This document shows positions 61,004 to 64,000 of a DNA stretch of 64,000 bases, one piece after another. How positions within the stretch are numbered: position 1 is the first letter of the stretch; every line of letters starts with the position of its first letter. Source of the DNA: SZUA-584 sp041656035 (GTDB taxonomy: Bacteria > Bacillota > Clostridia > Christensenellales > SZUA-584); the NCBI GenBank assembly GCA_964586785.1, contig CAZPHS010000007.1:1-64000 (forward strand), in the 5' to 3' direction. The translations under genes and the position numbers were made by a program. Below the pieces are notes generated by a model. That model saw nothing but the letters and a program-made list of their open reading frames with translations, did no database searches and was not told where the DNA came from.

Positions 61004-61139
61004 ATTAACACCTCGTTTTTAATAATATGCCGGCAACCATAAAAAATGCCCGTTAAGCCGCGCATATTAATATTTTGCCCAAAATGGTATGTTTGATAAA
61101 CGATACGACCTATTAAAAGATAATAGGCATAATGATAGA

Positions 61140-61168
61140 TTGCTTACTTGCGCAAAAGAATATATAAT
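61140..61168 (+). promoter_or_regulatory. Promoter of the diguanylate cyclase gene
   Basis: TTGCTT (61140-61145), 17 bases, TATAAT (61163-61168). It lies inside the longest open frame (from 61089) and so supports a start at 61212. Confidence 0.6.
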
Positions 61169-61211
61169 AGCGATAACGCAAATACTGCCAAAAAGCAGGA
61201 AGAATAGCTTT

Positions 61212-62351
61212 ATGTTTGCACAATATGATATTAATATAATGTCGCTGGTTATTCTTATAATAGTATTTTGTACATCAAAAACCGACAGTATAGGCAAGGC
61301 GCGTCAGCTGCTTTTTCGCGCCTTGATTTTCTGCGCGATGCTGCTGCTGTGTTTTGAAACGGCGGCGGTTATTTTGACAGGTAAGCCGGAAGGGCATCTT
61401 ATTAATACGGCGCTTTATTTCTGCTATACCTTCCTTGCCTTTGCGGGAGTGTTGTTTTGTTTTTTCTGGGTGTTGTTTTGCGCTCTGCGCCAGGGACGCA
61501 GGCTTAAACCCCGCGGGTATGTGCTTCTTAGCCTTCCGCTTGCCGCGGTGGCAATACTGTTAATACTTAACTTTGCAGATGATTATTTGTTTGCCGTTTC
61601 ACAAGACAACATTTTTCATCCGAGCGGGTTTTTATATATTATAGGCATTGCGACGGGCTGTTATGTCGCGTTTGGCATGTTTATTATTTGGCGAAGCAAA
61701 CAAAGTATGCCGCAGAAAGAATACTACCTTTTGCTTATACTTCCTCTTATTATAGCCGCGGCGGGGTTTGCTCAGCACATGCTGTATGTACGGCTGGTTT
61801 GGCCAAGCGCGGCAGTGGGGCTGCTTATTATACAGCTTTACGCGCTGGGCGAAAAAATGAATATTGACCATTTGACAGGCCTTTATAACCGCAAATGCCT
61901 CGATGATTATGTAAAAGATTTGCTTGCGTCCGGCAGGACTGAAAGTTTCGCCGCGTTGATGCTTGATATAGACAATTTTAAAAAGATTAACGATACTTAC
62001 GGGCATACGGAAGGCGATAAGGCAATTATAGCCGCTGCGGCACTGCTTAAAAAAAGTGTGCGCAAGTGCGATTTTGTCTCCCGCTACGGCGGCGATGAGT
62101 TTCTTATAATACTTGACGAATGCACAATTAAAACCACTGAGCACGTAATAAGCAGGCTGCGTGAAAACGTGGTGCGTTATAATTCGCAAAACGCGTCGGC
62201 TTATAAACTGGATTTTTCTATAGGATATAATCTTTTTAATAATGTTTTGGGTTTAAGGCCGAAAGATATATTTACTAAGATTGACGGGTTGATGTATAAG
62301 AACAAACAAAGTAAAATCAGTACTGGGGATAAACCGAACATAAATACATAA
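61212..62351 (+). CDS. Membrane-bound diguanylate cyclase
   Basis: The 379-residue protein has an N-terminal region of about six or seven membrane segments (to about residue 210), like the 7TM receptors of histidine kinases, and a GGDEF domain. GGDEF (293-297) is intact, and RKCD (284-287), five residues before it, is a complete inhibitory site for product feedback. It should make cyclic di-GMP. ATG 61212 is chosen from the promoter and AGGA; 61089 is an in-frame alternative. fhs follows 14 bases after. Confidence 0.9.
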   Translation: MFAQYDINIMSLVILIIVFCTSKTDSIGKARQLLFRALIFCAMLLLCFETAAVILTGKPEGHLINTALYFCYTFLAFAGVLFCFFWVLFCALRQGRRLKPRGYVLLSLPLAAVAILLILNFADDYLFAVSQDNIFHPSGFLYIIGIATGCYVAFGMFIIWRSKQSMPQKEYYLLLILPLIIAAAGFAQHMLYVRLVWPSAAVGLLIIQLYALGEKMNIDHLTGLYNRKCLDDYVKDLLASGRTESFAALMLDIDNFKKINDTYGHTEGDKAIIAAAALLKKSVRKCDFVSRYGGDEFLIILDECTIKTTEHVISRLRENVVRYNSQNASAYKLDFSIGYNLFNNVLGLRPKDIFTKIDGLMYKNKQSKISTGDKPNINT

Positions 62352-62365
62352 AGAAAGAGACAACA

Positions 62366-64000
62366 ATGAAAACAGACCTTAAGATAGCGCGAGAAGCAAG
62401 CCTTGAACCTATTTCGCAGATAGCAAAAAAAGGAGGCATACAGGAAAACGAGTTGGCGCCGTTCGGGCATAACAAGGCCAAGGTTTCGCTTTCCATACTG
62501 GAAAGAATGAAGGGCGAGGCCGGCGGCAGGCTTATACTCGTTTCGGCAATAAACCCAACGCCCGCCGGAGAAGGCAAAACCACCGTTTCAATAGGTCTTG
62601 CCGACGCTTTGTCGCGCTGCGGTCAAAGGGCGTTTCTAACGCTGCGCGAGCCGTCCTTAGGGCCGGTATTTGGAATGAAGGGAGGCGCCGCCGGCGGAGG
62701 ATATGCGCAGGTAGTGCCCATGGAGGATATTAATCTGCATTTTACGGGCGATATACACGCGGTAACCGCCGCTAACAACCTTCTTTGCGCGCTTGTTGAC
62801 AACCACATACAGCACGGTAACAAGCTTGGTATAGACCCAAGACGGATTTCTATAAAACGATGCATGGATATGAACGACCGGCAGCTTCGGTTTATAACGT
62901 GCGGCCTTGGCGGGCGCGCCAACGGTATGCCGCGGGAAGACGGGTTTGATATAACCGCCGCGTCGGAAGTGATGGCTGTATTGTGTCTTGCCCGGGATAT
63001 GCACGATCTTAAAAAAAGGCTTTCCCAAATAAAGGTTGCATACACATATGACGAGCGTCCCGTAACCGCTTTAGAGGTTAAAGCGGCAGGCGCTATGGCA
63101 GCGCTGCTTAAAGACGCCATAAAACCAAATTTGGTTCAAACGCTGGAGAAAACGCCCTGCCTTATGCACGGCGGTCCTTTCGCGAACATAGCGCACGGAT
63201 GCAACAGCTATATAGCGACTAATATGGCGCTTCATCTTGCGGACTATGTGGTAACGGAGGCCGGTTTTGGAGCAGACCTTGGGGCGGAGAAATTTCTTGA
63301 CATTAAGTGCCGTCAGACAGGCCTGTGGCCGGATTGCGTGGTTATTGTCGTTACAATACGCGCGCTTAAAAGCCACGGCGGGAAGGACAAGAAGAATTTG
63401 TCCGAACCGGATGAGGCCGCTGTTATTAAAGGTATGCAGAATCTTGATAAACATATAGAGAATATAAAGGATTTTTACGGTTTGCCGGTTGTTGTGGCAA
63501 TCAACCGTTTTTCCGCGGACACGCAGGAAGAAACAGAACTGGTGCAAAAGCTGTGCGGCGCGCGTAAAGTTGCGGCGGTGCCCGTGGAAGTATGGGAAAA
63601 AGGCGGAGAGGGCGGTCTTTTGCTTGCCAATGAAGTTATTCGGGCTGCAAAAAAGACACAACCGCGGTACCCCTACGCGCTGGAAGACGCTATTACGGTA
63701 AAAATAGCGAAACTCGCCAAAACAATATACGGGGCTGACGAAGTCCACTATTCCGCGGGCGTGTTTAAGTCTATAGACATGCTGGCTAAAAACGGATACG
63801 GCGGGCTCCCCGTATGCATCGCCAAAACACAGTACTCGCTCTCGCACGATCCGTATTTGATTGGGCGGCCGAGCGGTTTTATATTTACGGTGCGCAATAT
63901 AAAACTGTCCGCCGGCGCCGGATATATAGTTGTGCTTGCGGGCGATATGACAACTATGCCGGGCTTGCCCGTAAGTCCGGCGGCGGAGCAGATTACAATA
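62366..64000 (+). CDS. fhs: Formate--tetrahydrofolate ligase, cut by the window edge
   Basis: The first 545 residues of Fhs are present and the gene runs past the right edge; a full enzyme has about 555-560, so little is missing. It makes 10-formyl-tetrahydrofolate from formate and ATP, and is a step of the Wood-Ljungdahl pathway or of formate use. The P-loop PTPAGEGKTT and the stretch LREPSLGPVFGMKGGAAGGG are typical. It may share the upstream promoter of the cyclase gene. Serine genes and fhs are both linked to one-carbon supply. Confidence 0.96.
   Translation, partial: MKTDLKIAREASLEPISQIAKKGGIQENELAPFGHNKAKVSLSILERMKGEAGGRLILVSAINPTPAGEGKTTVSIGLADALSRCGQRAFLTLREPSLGPVFGMKGGAAGGGYAQVVPMEDINLHFTGDIHAVTAANNLLCALVDNHIQHGNKLGIDPRRISIKRCMDMNDRQLRFITCGLGGRANGMPREDGFDITAASEVMAVLCLARDMHDLKKRLSQIKVAYTYDERPVTALEVKAAGAMAALLKDAIKPNLVQTLEKTPCLMHGGPFANIAHGCNSYIATNMALHLADYVVTEAGFGADLGAEKFLDIKCRQTGLWPDCVVIVVTIRALKSHGGKDKKNLSEPDEAAVIKGMQNLDKHIENIKDFYGLPVVVAINRFSADTQEETELVQKLCGARKVAAVPVEVWEKGGEGGLLLANEVIRAAKKTQPRYPYALEDAITVKIAKLAKTIYGADEVHYSAGVFKSIDMLAKNGYGGLPVCIAKTQYSLSHDPYLIGRPSGFIFTVRNIKLSAGAGYIVVLAGDMTTMPGLPVSPAAEQITI

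Noticed and set aside
63071..63847. Minus-strand open frame of 258 codons opposite fhs
   Set aside because: Antisense to a clear fhs; composition rich in Arg, His, Phe and Cys is typical of a shadow frame.
1..64000. tRNA, rRNA, CRISPR array or prophage
   Set aside because: I saw no cloverleaf ends, no regular repeat-spacer series and no phage structural or integrase genes other than the one IS transposase.

Overview
The window looks like the origin-proximal part of a Bacillota chromosome, most likely an uncultured Clostridia. The evidence is the dnaA-dnaN pair with DnaA boxes, parA-parB with two perfect parS palindromes, the mnmE-mnmG and tilS-hpt-ftsH sets, remB-gyrB-gyrA, long-form HPF, a large Bacillus-type SRP RNA, a YwlE-type arginine phosphatase, a ComFB-like protein and a long PurL. 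The order or genus cannot be fixed from the sequence. There is no phage, CRISPR array, tRNA or rRNA. The only mobile element is one intact IS481-like insertion sequence.

Layout. 0.2-9.6 kb (minus strand): ksgA, two small unknown ORFs, then an apparent operon mnmE-mnmG-tilS-hpt followed by ftsH with its own promoter, and a ComFB-like gene. 9.8-14.4 kb (plus): dapF-cca, an alpha/beta hydrolase that seems to lack its catalytic histidine, and an anchored protein of unknown role. 14.5-19.5 kb: pgsA (minus), pyrimidine-nucleoside phosphorylase, then dnaA and dnaN, with paired DnaA boxes before dnaA and an unwinding-type element before dnaN. 19.5-27.4 kb: TVP38 and SGNH proteins (minus), parA-parB-parS, CvpA and DUF5711-like genes (minus), a lipid kinase (minus), an anchored unknown and dusB. 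27.5-28.6 kb: IS481-like element flanked by a perfect 26-bp direct repeat. 28.7-30.9 kb: mreB and an LCP gene.

30.9-46 kb: nadE, an orphan solute-binding protein preceded by a short ORF ending inside a hairpin, then gyrA-gyrB-remB (minus), purL (plus), hpf, SRP RNA, purA and prs (minus). 46-53.4 kb (minus): PHP, GNAT, a MecA-like penicillin-binding protein, arginine phosphatase, Sua5, and a three-gene set (UPF0280, NIL-ferredoxin, DUF39) matching the sulfide-dependent homocysteine pathway known from methanogens and sulfate reducers. 53.6-64 kb: ychF, cyclophilin, serA-serC (minus), greA-lysS, a P-loop ATPase (minus), a diguanylate cyclase and fhs, which runs off the right edge.

Most genes are housekeeping: replication and segregation, tRNA modification, purine/PRPP supply (hpt, purL, purA, prs), serine and one-carbon metabolism (serA, serC, fhs) and envelope growth (mreB, LCP, PBP, pgsA). 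The parts that deserve a second look are regulatory or accessory: a possible small RNA near 1.2 kb, the small ORFs beside it, the oriC architecture, the 26-bp target duplication of the IS, the ORF/hairpin leader near 33.8 kb, the hairpin at the start of the purA transcript, the SRP RNA loop variant, and the homocysteine operon.
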